From positions 1 to 64,000 of the forward strand of contig CAJNOL010000021.1 of the NCBI GenBank assembly GCA_905250125.1: DNA of 64,000 nucleotides, in the 5' to 3' direction. The notes beneath the pieces were generated by a model. That model was not told the origin of the DNA, did no database searches, and saw nothing but the letters and a program-made list of their open reading frames with translations. Shown here one piece after another: positions 34,901-48,527 of this stretch (the stretch's first letter is position 1; each line of letters begins with the position of its first letter). Origin of the DNA: Rotaria sordida. Its lineage: Eukaryota; Rotifera; Eurotatoria; Philodinida; Philodinidae. Made by a program: the position numbers and the translations under genes.

Positions 34901-37900
34901 CAAATAGGCAGACTTCCGATCGACACTGGTAGACATAGATTAGATGGTTCTGTTCTAATATGTTGATGTTAATCAAACGAAATCGAGCGTTGGCTTTATT
35001 ATCGATAGATAATCTCATTGATAGAAATGCAAGTTGATATTATTTAATATAGAAATTTCATCGGAATAATATACGATTATAATGCATTTTTTTTCCACAT
35101 TTCGAATAGACGATTACGTATGAAGTTATTAAGTTTATTCTCTAACTTGAAAAACTTATTTCGTAATGTATATACAAATAATATTGAACTACTCATCTTT
35201 CTTTCTTTTTTTTTGCTTCTGTATTTTGATATAATTACTATATAAATAATAATGTTTTCTTTTCAATTGTAAGCATTTCTATTGAATATCTTTGATTTTC
35301 TTGCTCTTTATGTTATATTTTCAATCAATTATTCATTATTATCTAACGAATCAATCTCCTACTGCTTGATAGTGAAGTGCTAACTTAGTTGTTATCATTT
35401 TCATCTATCTGTAAGACATATACACTTGAGACTGTAGTTGATAATGATCATAGCTAATTAATTATCATTGTTTGATCCATATACTCAACTGGCTTTTTTT
35501 TTCTTGACCTACAAGTATATTCAATTGAATAGGATATCAATAGAAGATAGTTTCTTAAAATCATATGAAAAATAATAAATTAAAATCTCATATATATATA
35601 TATATTACTTCAAAGATATGAACATTTCTCAAGAGAAAAAAATCAACAATAGTAAATAGCTTGTTAATGATGATGAACAAAACAAAAAAACTTGAAAAAC
35701 TAACAATAACAAAATAATATCCACTTCAAACAAGTTATATTGATAGACATGCTAATCGAACGATAGTATGCCGCACGCGTATATATTGCGCGATAGGCTC
35801 ATTGAAAATGCCAAAATAGATCTATAGAAAAAAAAATGATGAATCGCTTGTCTCATTTGTCACGATCATCTATCATTTTCTTGTGTCATTTTTCTTTTTT
35901 TGTTTTGGAAAAAAAACAAGAAAACAAAAAAAACGAATAAAGTTATTTCAACGGTCAAGGAAAATTAGTTTGTTCCTTTTTTTTTCATATATAACGTGTC
36001 ATTCATTGCATAAGTTTGAATTTCACACAGTTCAATCAAAATATAACTTTATGCATTTGATTATTTCGAAGTGTATACAAAATCACGTTCACTTTTTTTT
36101 TTTTGTTACATGTGCTACCTCTTCTCATCATCAAACAACAAAAATATGCTTTCGGACACACTTTTTTTTCATATTTCTAATTCGATGAGTTGTCGCCTTC
36201 AGATTGTATGCCGTCAGAAAACGATCCATGACATTCGAAAAAAAAAAACAGAATAGATTTCAAGTGATTTAACCGACTTTTTTGGACATCGGTCAAGAGA
36301 GAGAAGATGATATGATGACAATAGAACATGACACCTTGTCGTAAAAAACAAAAAGAAAAAGAAAAACAAACGTTCAAACACTGAGAAAAAAAAAACAAGA
36401 AAATTTTTCTTATCTATTTATTTTTGTTTCTTTTTCTTTAAGTTCAAAGATATGAAGAATCATAAAAAACTTCTCTTAAAACGTAATCATCAAAATTTAA
36501 TTGAATATGTTTTCTTGTTTGATCTTAATATAGACATATACTCATAAAATCTAACAAGCCGCAATTATCACACTTACTCACCGTTTTTCTTCAACGTCAA
36601 GAGTTCGGCATTTTCTCTTCTTTAGAAAATTACAGAGCATATAACTGTGTCAAAATCTTTTTTTTTTTTATAGATCATCATTTTAATGTTGTTCACTAGG
36701 TCTATTTTAATAACATAATTTTCCCACAATAACAGTCGAATAATTTTTTTTTAGGTGACACGAGCCACAAGTTAAATATAGACATTCATATAAATAAATT
36801 GAGTGAAATAAAGCGATTGACATCCCGGTGATCTAATCATCTGTTTCCAGGTTGACAATCGTACATAGTTTATATCCTAGTGTGTATGTTTTTCTAGCAC
36901 ATAACGTAAATGGCACGTGAATTATTGGCATCGTTCGTTCGATTGAAAAGCTCGCTCATAATTATCTTTCACATTCCCATATAAGAAAATGAATGATGAC
37001 ATTCAAAAAAAGGAAAACAAAATAACGAATAATCTACTAATTCGAATAGTTCGTTTTTCTTTCCTATTTTATTTCATATTCAATTAAAAGAAAGAACAAG
37101 CAAGAATGTCTTTTTATGCTTACGCAAGTGTACTGATAAGAATTTAAATAGGCTTGGCACGCGTTGATGAGTCAACAACAATTAAATATACCCTACGGAG
37201 AAGTCCGTCATATCAGTCAAACAGACGGCAGCCAAATACTTGCCTCCTGCTGTCAAACGATCATTAGTGCATTCACTATTTTCTTAGTGAAGTGATATGC
37301 TCAATAGGTAACTGAACTTGTTTGTCTTTAGGCATTGTCGAATAGTTAAAGTTTTTCTTCATCGACAAGTCTATCTTTCTCAAATATGTATTTGATGTGC
37401 TATTGATGATGTGTTAAAAAGGTGTGAACAAGACCGAGAGTTCAAAACAAAAAACGATTTGTTTTCACATTTCATCGATAATAATAGAAGTGGGTGACAT
37501 TCGTTTTTTTTTTCGAAGGTCACATTTTGATTGAGCATCTCTTAGAAAATCTGTCTTTCTGTCAGAATTTAAACATTATTTACTTATGAGAACAGAGATG
37601 TGCGTACCTTCTACTTTCAGAAAATTGTATATACATCTTTTCTGCTCTCAAAAAATTCTCTTGCATTCTCCTTCCACTTTTTTCTCTTTGTCATAGCCCT
37701 GTATTGAATATTTAAAAAGAAAAAGAATTATCAAAGTAGTCCCTTCAAATGAACTTTTGAAAGTCTCTCAAGTACTAAAATTTGATGAATTTTTTGATCA
37801 ATGGTTTCATATCAATGAGAATTTGCTTGTTTCTAACATACACATTCAAACAGTATTTTATCCATTTTTCTCTCTTCCGGTAGGACGAATGCCTAATTTT

Positions 37901-38535
37901 TGAAGTACAGATACACATACTACACGATACCATAAACAAAAACTTCGGGAAGGCCAATCCGATCTTCGTAGGAACATTCAGAATATATCAACGATAATTA
38001 TATAAGTTACGTATTCAATAATATTCAAACTTGATTGAGTGAAACAAAAAAAAAGAACAAAACAAAAAGAAGAACATTCAGAGATGTTGTCCAATAAAAT
38101 TAAATTTTTTATTTCATTTAGAAAATCATCCCATTTGAACATGTTTTATTTGAAAGAAGATGAACAATAGACTAAATGTATTCTGATTGCTTGAAAGCTT
38201 AAGTAAAAGGTTATATTGGGCAAAATTTTTATAATCGTTCAGCAAAATGTATCTCATCTCATTTCTCAATATTAAGTATTTTGAAAAAAATCCCTGAGGT
38301 TGTTTATGTAAAGATTTCACTCACTAAATTAATAACTATGAACTAAGCTTGTGTCAATACAAAATGTCTTCCTTATCAATTTTTGACATTAATTATACTT
38401 ATTCATGAATCATAGTTAACATCAATTTAAAAAAAAAATCAAAACTTGAATTTCAATCAGATCTATTTATTTTTTTATATGTTATTTACTGAAATAATAT
38501 ACAAGTGTGAAAAAATAATGAAATATATAAAATAA
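31987..38535. other. 6.5 kb gene desert between DDX60 and homeobox gene
   Basis: No coding region with splice support, no tRNA or rRNA signature and no clear element ends recognised. AT microsatellite at about 35590-35605. A slightly GC-richer patch near 37150-37270 is the only compositional departure. The region lies downstream of the DDX60 gene and downstream of the minus-strand homeobox gene. Confidence 0.45.
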
Positions 38536-39337
38536 TTAAGACGATTCATTAAGTCGAAGTCGTGGTGGTGCATTTTTATATTGAGCTACTTCATTAATTA
38601 AATTTTTTAATTCATTCGAATTCACATATGTTTTTCCTTGTTGTAGAGCTGAAATTTCATTAGCTGTTGTTAATCGTTCACCAGTATCACGTTGTGTTTG
38701 TAAACGACGACGATTTTGAAACCATATACGTATTTGTTCTGATGTTATACCAAGTTGTTGAGCAATTAAATCACGTTGTATAGCTAGAAAATTAAAAGAT
38801 AAATATAAATTTATAAAAATATAATTGAATTTACCATTTGGATAAGGTGTTCGTTTAAATAATTCATTGAGTATATAACGATCTTTATTTGTATATTGTA
38901 GTCGTGTAATTTTTGAAGATGATTGTTGAGTTTGAATCTAAATATGAAATAGAAAGATGATAACAAAAAAGAAATATTAAATAAGACTTACAGATTGAGT
39001 TGTTGTAACAGTTGGTGTAGAAATCTAAAAAAAAAAAGATTGAATATAAATCACGAGTTTCAATTAGAAGAGAAAAATAATAATGTTAAATGGCTTACTC
39101 CATTGAATGATGAATATATTCTCTTAAAAAAAGTATTCTTACCGGAGTATGTTGAGGAATGAAAGGGGAAATCGGTGGGGAAAATACAAATGTTGGTGAT
39201 GTTTGTTGAGGATAATATGGAGTTGATGAATAACAACAACTACAATATGATGATGAAGGTGTATTGAAATTGGAATAAGTACATGGTAATGATGGTGATG
39301 TAGCATAGAAATTATAAGATTGTGGATATGAATTCAT
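38536..39337 (-). CDS. divergent homeodomain transcription factor
   Basis: Four minus-strand exons, 39143-39337, 38992-39024, 38835-38937 and 38536-38783 (192 aa). The N-terminal half is Ser/Tyr/Pro/Thr-rich. The homeodomain (about residues 80-138) runs from KITRLQYTNKDRYILNELF through PYPNAIQRDLIAQQLGIT to helix 3 SEQIRIWFQNRRRLQ; Trp48, Phe49, Gln50, Asn51 and Arg53 are all present, so DNA binding is expected. One intron splits the homeodomain before helix 2. The C-terminal region after it is short with no motif known to me. I cannot place it in an ANTP, PRD or other class from memory. Start chosen at MNSYPQ; a Met 16 codons upstream would add a hydrophobic stretch unlikely in a nuclear factor. 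Confidence 0.88.
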
Positions 39338-40844
39338 GATGAAAAAAAAAATTAGATTTGTGACTTGTATTATGTAATATTTCATATTAATATATAACTA
39401 AAAAATTTCTATCATTTTCTTTTCGTTTCTATTTTGATTAATAAGACTGTATCGATGATATTAATTAAGTGTTTATCCTTTGAAGTGTTTTTAATTAATA
39501 GAGATTAAAGAACAAACGTTCTGTTTTCTTTCTACTTGTCATATATGTTACGATGGAAAATAGACACACCTTCGATTCTTTTATTGTTATGTAACAATTG
39601 TTCGATAGATCTTTTCAATATTCATTAAAAGTTTTCATGAAAACCAAAACACAATAAAATTTTCTATGATTTTTGATTCAATTAAAACAAAATTTATAAT
39701 AAATGATTGTGAAAATATATCGTATGAGATATTGCGTATAATATTATTTTGTAATCGAGCTAAAATCATTTAGTTTCTGTGTTGATAATAATGTATCGAA
39801 TAGATCATAGTTTTAAAATTAGTTAAATCAGGATTCTGAATATGAAATGTGACTAGATCACAAAAAAAGAAAAAGAAATATAATTGTAGAGTCATCTTAA
39901 TCGAAGAAATCTATAATAATATGTGCTCTTGAAAAGAATAATATTGTGATTCAAATCAGTCCTATCATTATAATATTACAAGTTTGAAAAACTTTCCTCT
40001 GTAAACTACAAGCTGTATCGTGTAAATACGTTCTAGAAAGTATTTCGTTATTATGAGCATTATAAATAAAATCTCGTACAATGAATATTTAACAATTTAA
40101 TATCTATTAGGTCGTGACAAATTAATATGAAAAATATTATTAAATTGATAAGTAACGTTCTTAGTAGAATACTTGTTGAAGTTAATCGATATCGATTTAG
40201 GATAACTTTTTTTTATATAAATCAAGAGTAAAATTCTGAAGTTTTCTTTATCGTTAATATTAATCATTTGAAAAATCAAGAATTTGATCGACTCAATATT
40301 CCAAAATTTTGAGAATTTCAAATCGTTGAATTCTAGATAAATAATGAGTTTCAATAATCTGAATGGAGTAAATCAATAAATTTTTATTCGATCAATTTGA
40401 AAGATTCTCGAAAGAAATTTCTCTTATTTATTTGATAGTTATATTCAATGTCATCAGCTTCGATTATTTGACATGTTTTGTAAAGTAAAATTGCATGATA
40501 CACTTCTTGAATATCTTGTCATGTATATCACGGATCAATCATCAAAACCTAAAACGAATATTTTTATAATCAAAAATATACGATTAATATTAGACTAGGA
40601 AAGTTCGACAAAATATAATAAAACTATGTTTTGGAATTTATTATGTAGAAGAATAATAAAAAAAAATAAAACAAAAAGATTTATAAGGATACAATACTTG
40701 TACAATGGAACAAATGATGGATGAATAAAAAAAAAAACAAAAAGAAGAAGCAACAGTTAATTCAAATCTATATATTTTCAATTTTTTTAAAGATATAAAT
40801 ACAAAAGTACAATATTTAAAAAAATATCCTTATGGATTATTGTT
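39338..40844. other. intergenic, homeobox gene upstream region
   Basis: Presumed regulatory DNA of the homeobox gene. No elements recognised; the open frame at 40097-40354 (-) is AT-rich and unsupported. Confidence 0.35.
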
Positions 40845-41156
40845 TTACAATGTATATATCATTTTGTGATATTGTTGATAATTCGATGTATTTAAAGCTA
40901 TAGCATTTATATGATTTTTCATTGCTAGTTTTAAAGAATCTTGATGAATATTCATAGCTGATTGTTGTATATTGACATTTGAATTCATAATAATTAAATG
41001 ATGATTTAAAACATTATCAATTATATTATAATGCGTATCCGTATGGTATGTATTAAAATATTGTCGATCAGAATTTTTATTTGATGAGCGTATTGCTGTA
41101 TCGTATGAATCATGTTGTTCTTTTGGTACAGTATTACGAGACGTACGATTACCCAT
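40845..41156 (-). CDS. hypothetical 103-aa protein with N-myristoylation-like start
   Basis: Single open frame, product MGNRTSRN..., fitting the N-myristoylation pattern (Gly2, small/polar residue 3, Ser6) with basic residues nearby, so it could be a lipid-anchored cytosolic protein. The rest is Asn/His/Tyr-rich with no domain I recognise. Codon composition is less extreme than the surrounding noncoding sequence, but there is no intron to confirm it. Confidence 0.4.
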   Translation of the reverse strand: MGNRTSRNTVPKEQHDSYDTAIRSSNKNSDRQYFNTYHTDTHYNIIDNVLNHHLIIMNSNVNIQQSAMNIHQDSLKLAMKNHINAIALNTSNYQQYHKMIYTL

Positions 41157-42716
41157 GTATTTTGTTCTAAAAAAAAACTATATAAGTCAAAAATAAAATA
41201 TGGGTGTTTGTTTTTTTAATTCAAGGTACTTAAAATTTTACATTTCATGCATAAATACTAAATAATAAAATAAGGTATATTTTGTCACACATTAAGTTAT
41301 TTATAAAAGAATAAACGTCAAGGACACAAAATCGCTTTCACTTAGTAAATATATAATTAATTTTGATATATTTTTATTAGATTCTTATATATATTTTTTT
41401 TTGCTTTCGTCATTTATTTTGATTGATTGAATAGGTTTTTGTGCTTGTTTTTCTTTTTTACACATTTATGTCTTAGACGTAAATCAAACAAAAAAACAAT
41501 ACATTGATAAAAGTAACGCTTATCATAATATAAATAGCAAAACGGGCGCATGATTTGAATAGTTTTCTTCTTAATAACTGTTTTGTAAATTTAAATCACA
41601 TTTTAAAAGTATTCCAAATATTTCCATTCATAGTTAATATTGTACAATACGATAATGAATCATATCAATATTATTTAAAAAATTTTTTAGAAATGATAAT
41701 TGATCTATTAATCATTATTAACAATTAAATCTCTTGTTAACAAAAAAGAAAAATCTGAATCTTCGCTTGTGTTGAAACTTCCATATATTCTAGAAAGAGT
41801 TTTCTATTGTATTATACTTTTTCAAATACATTAGATTAAAATGTTTGTTTTTTCTCCTATTATAAGGCATATGACAGTTTTTTGTTCAGTGATTTGAAAG
41901 AGTCGAATAAAAAAATAATAATGAATAGTTATTTTTTGTAAGAGATAAGTGCAATGGCTAATTCTTCTTGTAGAAGGTGAATTGATGAGCACATTAATAG
42001 GTTTGTGATAAATCCAATTCAACTGTACAAAACAATAATGGAACTGTCATAGATCTTAACAGATAATAGAATAAGCTGAGATGTTCAATAACTTCAGCTC
42101 ATCTGAAAAAAGCTAAATGATCAAAAGCAGTTCAGTTAGTTAATATGAAAATATTACACATCTAAGTCACATTGACTTAATCAGTAAATATAAAATAATA
42201 TCCACGATTACATTCAGGCAAGGTATGTCAAAACAGAACAAAAAATCATTTCAAAAATCAATGAACAATTAAAAGATATAAAGTAAATGAGATTATGTAA
42301 ATAAAAGGATTTATCAAAATATGTAAAATTCAACAACAATTGTTTCAATTTGTTATAAATATTTTCATTTTGATACATTCATTTTTGATTGAAATTAATA
42401 AAGAAAAACTTAGCTTGAATCATTATTTGACAATGAAAGACAATATTCAAACATATTATTTGAAAAAAAAAACTCTAACATAATATTGTTGAGAATTAAT
42501 GTTAGAGTTGGCTTGTAAATTTTCTGTTTTTTTTTTCCTCAAATTTTCTTTTTCATTCTGATCAGTTAATAATCACTACACATGATTATATAGCTAAACA
42601 TTAATATTATTTCGATCTTTATTTCAATATCAAAGTCAATAAAAAGTGCTTTTTATTTATATAGTAATAATCTTGAACGATGAGCATTGAAAGTTATTTT
42701 TTGAGTATATTAAGAA
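41157..42716. other. intergenic
   Basis: AT-rich, nothing recognised. Confidence 0.35.
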
Positions 42717-42947
42717 CTATGTACGCCCATGAACTGGAGTTGACGTGCCGCCACTTTGAGTAGTTCCCGATCCGTTACCAGTACCTGCTGCAGTTGGATC
42801 TATTGCACGAGCACGATTGGGACCACTCATAATTGTTTCATCGACTTCATTTCGACCAGAATTTGCATTCTGACTTGAATCACCATCATGTTTATGTCCG
42901 CGCTCATGTTTTTTCATATGAAGACGTGATTTCACATCATTGCCCAT
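42717..42947 (-). CDS. hypothetical 76-aa hydrophilic protein
   Basis: Short frame starting MGNDVKSRLHMKKHERGHK and ending in a Gly/Thr/Ser-rich tail (GTGNGSGTTQSGGT). Very hydrophilic, with no membrane segment or known domain. It stands out because it is distinctly richer in GC and Gly/Thr/Ala codons than the flanking DNA, which argues for a real coding sequence. It shares Met-Gly-Asn with the frame at 40845-41156 but lacks Ser6, so myristoylation is doubtful. Confidence 0.5.
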   Translation of the reverse strand: MGNDVKSRLHMKKHERGHKHDGDSSQNANSGRNEVDETIMSGPNRARAIDPTAAGTGNGSGTTQSGGTSTPVHGRT

Positions 42948-44770
42948 TTTATTGAATCAATAAAAACGAATTTATACAATCTACAATATATATATATATA
43001 TATAAATAATTAGATTTTCTTTCTTTTATTTTTTGTTATTTATTGTTAAAATACAAGACTTATGCAACAATAACTAGTATAGATTTCAGCATACTCACGA
43101 CATTCTATCGACTTCCAAATATGTAAAATATTAACTTTGAGGCAATAGTCTTGTTAATAAATGATGAATATTTCTATTTACGCTTCATATATTTTCATAT
43201 TACCTATGTTTTTTACTTGTATACATTAATTATTCACACCCTACTTTCTTTCTATGTTCCTCTTTTATACCTATTTTTCAATGGTCACATGATGATATAC
43301 ATATCTATGCTATGAAATAAATTTTACGTATAAATAAATATGATAAGGTAATACAAAAGTCAAGGAGACGAAACGAAAAACAATGTTAATTATTGTTGAA
43401 TATTTTATATGTATCCTTGTAAAAACAAAAAGAACGTTGTTTTTTTCTTTCATAACTAGATTTTTTGTGTATAGATCAGTTTAGTTAAATATGTGTTTGT
43501 TAATGAAAAAATAGAAAAAATTAATCAACAGTTATTCATCTTTCTTTCAATCGAATTATTTTGATAATTTTTCATTGACAATCAAATATAATTTCAAACA
43601 AAATTATTCTATATATGTATAAATAACAAGTTTCACATGTTTTTAAAGAACAGCGTGACATTAGACTGAACGAATCAATTACAAGCAAAATATTATTTAC
43701 TCATAGCAAAAAAGAAATCTTATCTATTTGACATTGTCAGTCAAAAATTTTCGGCTTTATATTTTATTACTATGTACGAATTCATACATATTTCGAAAAC
43801 AGACTACATTAAAGTTCAAACCAAAACGTCAAATTTTAAAAAGTTATGCTAATTTCTATTTATATATATTGTTAAATGTCCTTAAAAATATATACAACTA
43901 ATATTATCATATTGATAATGGACAGTTTTACTTCTGTTTAAAACAAAAAATTAAAATTGATTTTTCTATATTTCATTTAAGACTTTTAACAATCAGATGC
44001 AAAAGTCTGAAAGATATTTTAACATATATAATCGATCCGAGGTCTTTCATAAATCTGTTGAGAACTATAGATTTACTTATTATATGAACAACAAATCGTA
44101 GTTGATATTAACAAGGAAGTTTTTTTTTATACGATGATGCATCATAGTACGCTGACGATCGCTTATAAGCATGATTGTTTTATCATGTTTTCAGATGGAC
44201 ACGAGCTAGACGTACGGCAAATCTAGTTTAATTGATAGGAATTAATGTTGTTTGAGACAGAAGTTTTCAAAAAGATTCATTTCTTAAGGTAAATTTTTTC
44301 ATCACAAAGTCAATTGCAATTTGATCCATCATCTCAAATTAAAATAATGATACAAATGCAACAATATTTTCAATTTGTTTTGCAAGTATTGACAATGAAA
44401 TCTTTAGTTTTTCGATCTTGCAAAAAATGTATTCAATTATTTTTACCTGAATTATCAATCATCTCGATCTAAAGATAACTAATATGTTATTTTCTTAGAT
44501 TCATTTAATTATTAATTAGAATAATGTATATTTTAAATATATTTTATCTTATCTTAAAATAAAATTTCAACTTCTAGCGCCATCTTGTAAATTCTTGTTT
44601 CTTTTTAAAACCAACATCTATTCGTATTTGATCTGTAGTCAATAAGAAAAAAGTGTACAGCAGATGGATAAGAGAACGGTAGACGTGGTAACTTTTTGAG
44701 AACCATTGAATGAAACGTCATCTATTAATTAGTATTGAAAATTAGATAAATATAAATTATTTGTTTAACG
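42948..44770. other. intergenic, divergent upstream region
   Basis: Lies between a minus-strand small gene and the plus-strand GALNT7-like gene and must hold both promoters if both are real. AT microsatellite at 42986-43002. No other feature recognised. Confidence 0.4.
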
Positions 44771-47700
44771 ATGCGTTATCGATTTGGACGTGTATTTCTT
44801 TATATTATTGGACTTGCATTTCTTATTTTTACTATACCTTTTCTTATGTCCAAACTTGATTCTGGTACTAGTCGATCAACAGATGAAGAAAATAAAGTTG
44901 ATTATTCAGATGTAAACTTAAACACTTTTTTTTTCTTATTTTTCTTACCGATTTTTGGAATATATAGAGCAACAAAGCTAATCCAGAATCTTCTAATATT
45001 CGAAGTCCAACAAAGAGTAATAGTTTACAACCAATAATGAGTGATTCACTGGGAAATTATGAACCAAAAGATAGACAAATACAATCAGGTCCAGGCGAAG
45101 GAGGTAAAATGAAATTTAATTTTAAAGATAATTGATCTATTTTTGTTTTTGTTAAATAGGTACCCCTGTTATAGTTTCTGCTGCAGAAGAACAAGAAGCA
45201 CAACGAACAATAACTCGATATGGTTTTAATATGGTTGCTTCCGATAAAATATCCCTGGATAGACAAATTAAAGATACAAGACTAGAAGAGTAAAATAAAT
45301 CAATAGTGTTGAAAAGTCTTTTTTTTAGCAAATATTTTTGACCGACTATATTTCAATAGCAAAAAAATGGGGTTTTTTTTTCTTGAGGATGGAACAAATT
45401 TAGTTAAACAAAAAATTTTATTCAAAAAAAAAAAATTCTTTTGTTTTTTAATAAAATTTTTCTATATAGATGTAAACATTGGATATATCCTGATGTAAAA
45501 CATTTACCAACAGCTTCTGTCATACTTGTTTTTTTTGATGAAGGTTGGAGTGTTTTATTACGTACTGTACATAGTGTAATTAATACATCACCAAAAGAAT
45601 TACTTAAAGATATAATTCTAATCGATGATGGTAGTAGTGATCGTATGTATTTAAAAAAAAAAGAAAAATTTTATATAAATATTATAAAGAATTAATTTAT
45701 TATTTTTCTATTTAGCTGCTTTACTTGCACCATTAGAAAAATATATTAAACGTTGGAATGGTCTTGTTAAACTTTATCGAACAGGAAAACGTATCGGTTT
45801 AATTGCAGCACGTACACTTGGTGCAGAAAAATCGACTGGTGATGTTATTGTTGTACTTGATGCTCATTGTGAATGTGTATGTTGGAAAAAAAATGAATAA
45901 TTCAAAAAAAATATTTGAAGACTTTTTTTTTTTTTTTGTTAGGTTGTTAATTGGCTTCCACCATTATTAACACGTATTGCAATTAATCGTAAAGCATTAG
46001 CTGTACCAATAGTTGATGGAATTGAATGGAAAACTTTAGAACATATGAATATATATGGTTCATCAATTTTTCGAGGAATTTGGGAATGGGGATTTTTATA
46101 TAAAGAAACTGAAGTACCAGAACGAGAATTAAACAAAAGAAAACATTCATCCGAACCTTATTGGTATAAGAAAATTAATTTATTAATTTTTAATAAATAT
46201 ATATATATAAATATATTTTTGTAGGTCACCAACACATGCTGGTGGTTTATTAGCTATTGATCGTCAATGGTTTTTTGAATTAGGTGCTTATGATCCAGGC
46301 ATAAAAGTATGGGGAGCTGAGCAGTATGTTTAGTTTTAATTAGAAAATTTTTTATACAAAGAAAAAACAAAAAAAAAAAATCTTTTTATTTTATTTTCTA
46401 GATATGAATTATCATTTAAAGTTTGGCAATGTGGTGGTGTTGTTGAATGGGTGCCATGTTCTCATGTTGCACATGCATATCGTGGTCCACGAAGTCATTT
46501 AGTTCATGTACCTGATGCAAGTCCACATCAAACATCTATAAATCATATGCGTTTAGCTGAAGTATGGATGGATGAATTTACTGAATATTATTATATACGT
46601 GAACCAGCTATTCGTAAATTAGATATTGGTGATATATCAGAACGTAAACAATTAAGAAATAAATTACAATGTAAACCATTTAAATGGTTTATGGAAAATA
46701 TTGCTTATGATGTTTTACAAAAATTTCCACCACCACCAAAAAATATCGTTTGGGGAGAAGTATGGAGAATATAAATTTTTTTTGATTAAAATTTTTGAAA
46801 TATTTTTTTTTTCTTAGTGTAAAAATGCTCAACATTCAGTTTGTTTAAATGATCGAGGAGCTTCATTTGGTCAACCAATTGGTGTTAGTGGTTGTTATAG
46901 ACAAGTAAGAATTGTTTTTTTTTTGTTTTGTATAAGAAGATTAGTAGAGAAATAAAGTTCTTTATTTGAAGAAAAAAATCATACAGATCATAACTTGTTT
47001 TTCTTTTGGTTATAGAAATTTGATTGAACTTTTAAAAAAATGATGCACTGACATAGAAAACGAAAATATTTGAGAGTCTGTATGAAGTGTACTTTATTTT
47101 TGAGATATAGAAATTTTTATTTCTGTAAATCAGTTAATGGTAAAGGATGTATTTAATTTTGAAATTAAATGAAACAGTAGAGCAATTAGATTTTTGGAAA
47201 TTTGATCTTTTTATGACCTTGTTATTTATGATGTGAATGATGATTAACTATAAGTAATCTGAAATATTTGCAAATGAGATAAATGAAAAAGCAACCGTTA
47301 TTCGAGGTTTATCTCAGAAAGATTTTACGGATTAATACTTGAAATCTATAAATATTTGCAATGGAATTAAGTGTTTGCCAACAACAGTGAAGAAAGAAAA
47401 AAAATACCAAGTCACCTGTACAATTATTTGCGTAATACATTTATTCAAGTTTGTAAAATAAATTTTTGTGTATTAATCATAGGACTTTAAACTATTTAAG
47501 TGTTAATATAAAAAAAAGATAAATCCCATCATAAAGAAGTTTAAAAAGATTCTTGATAGTTTTTCGAAGAAAAAGGGGCTAAAAACTTGACAGACAATTT
47601 TCCGAAAACAACGCAAAAAACGAGAGAGGATAGTCCACCTCAGTCCCTTTCACAGAAAGCTTTATGTTAATACGTAGATATATCAAAAGTAAGATGACCA

Positions 47701-48139
47701 TTGACTCTTACGTATTTTATTATTATTTTTTATTCTTACATTATAATTTTAACATATTCTATTCAAATATTTTATATAAAATTTTTTTGTTTAGCAAGTT
47801 TGGCGTTTAAATGAAGATGGTGAAATATCATCCGGTGAACATTGTTTTATATCTGATCATGATATAGTCAAAAAAAAATTTTGTTTGGATCATCATGGTC
47901 GATGGAATCCAGTTGGTGAATGGCAATATGATAAGGTAATGAATGAAAAAACAAAAGAAAAAGATATTTTTTTAAAAAGAATTCTTAAAATTATTTTTCT
48001 GTTTCTTTAGTCAACAAAACAAATTCGAAGCAATAAAGAACATCTATGTATGGAAACTAATGGCAATGATTTAAAATTAAGTGAATGCAATGAAAAAAAA
48101 GAATCTCAAAAATGGGTTTGGACAGAAATTTATTATTAG
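44771..48139 (+). CDS. polypeptide N-acetylgalactosaminyltransferase, GALNT7-like
   Basis: Golgi type II membrane enzyme that transfers GalNAc to Ser/Thr in mucin-type O-glycosylation. Eleven exons: 44771-44911, 44968-45103, 45160-45289, 45470-45642, 45716-45876, 45943-46163, 46225-46323, 46402-46759, 46818-46904, 47795-47935, 48011-48139 (591 aa). Visible: signal anchor at about 9-25; Ser-rich stem; catalytic GT-A domain with [20 protein letters not shown], metal motif DAHCE (242-244), the Gal/GalNAc-T segment PTHAGGL then [18 protein letters not shown]; a C-terminal ricin-B-type lectin domain with paired Cys. [20 protein letters not shown] and [11 protein letters not shown] match GALNT7 better than other members I recall. 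The motif normally WGGEN is WGAEQ here. Intron 9 (46905-47794) is long and without recognised content. Confidence 0.92.
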
Positions 48140-48527
48140 CATTATTATTATTATTATTATTTTTGTGCAGTTTTGCGAGATTATTTAAACTTCTCTTATT
48201 TGTTATCTCATTTGTTAATGTTTTTTTTTTGTTAACTACAACAAAATCAGTTACACAAAAACTTGAAAATTGATTTCAATTGAAATTATTTTAATTGAAT
48301 TCAAACTTCAGTTTATATATAAATGAAAAAAAAACATGGAGTTAGTAATTGTTCTTTTGTTTTTGTTTTTGTTTTTAAAATTAAGTTATCTAATTATTGT
48401 TATCTGCTGGTGTTTCTTATTATAACTGACTAATGTGGATTGAAGAAGACAATGAATATATATATATTTATCTTATTATGAAAATAGTCATTTTCTGTTC
48501 TTATTTTTTTTTTCTTTCAATTTTAAG
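48140..48527. other. intergenic, GALNT7-like to DNPEP
   Basis: 388 bp between two plus-strand genes; contains ATT repeats directly after the GALNT stop and must carry its polyadenylation region and the DNPEP promoter. Nothing specific recognised. Confidence 0.4.

Noticed and set aside
31987-38535. Several 60-100 codon frames in the desert
   Set aside because: Phe/Ser/Lys-rich translations of AT-rich DNA without splice context, conserved motifs or credible starts.
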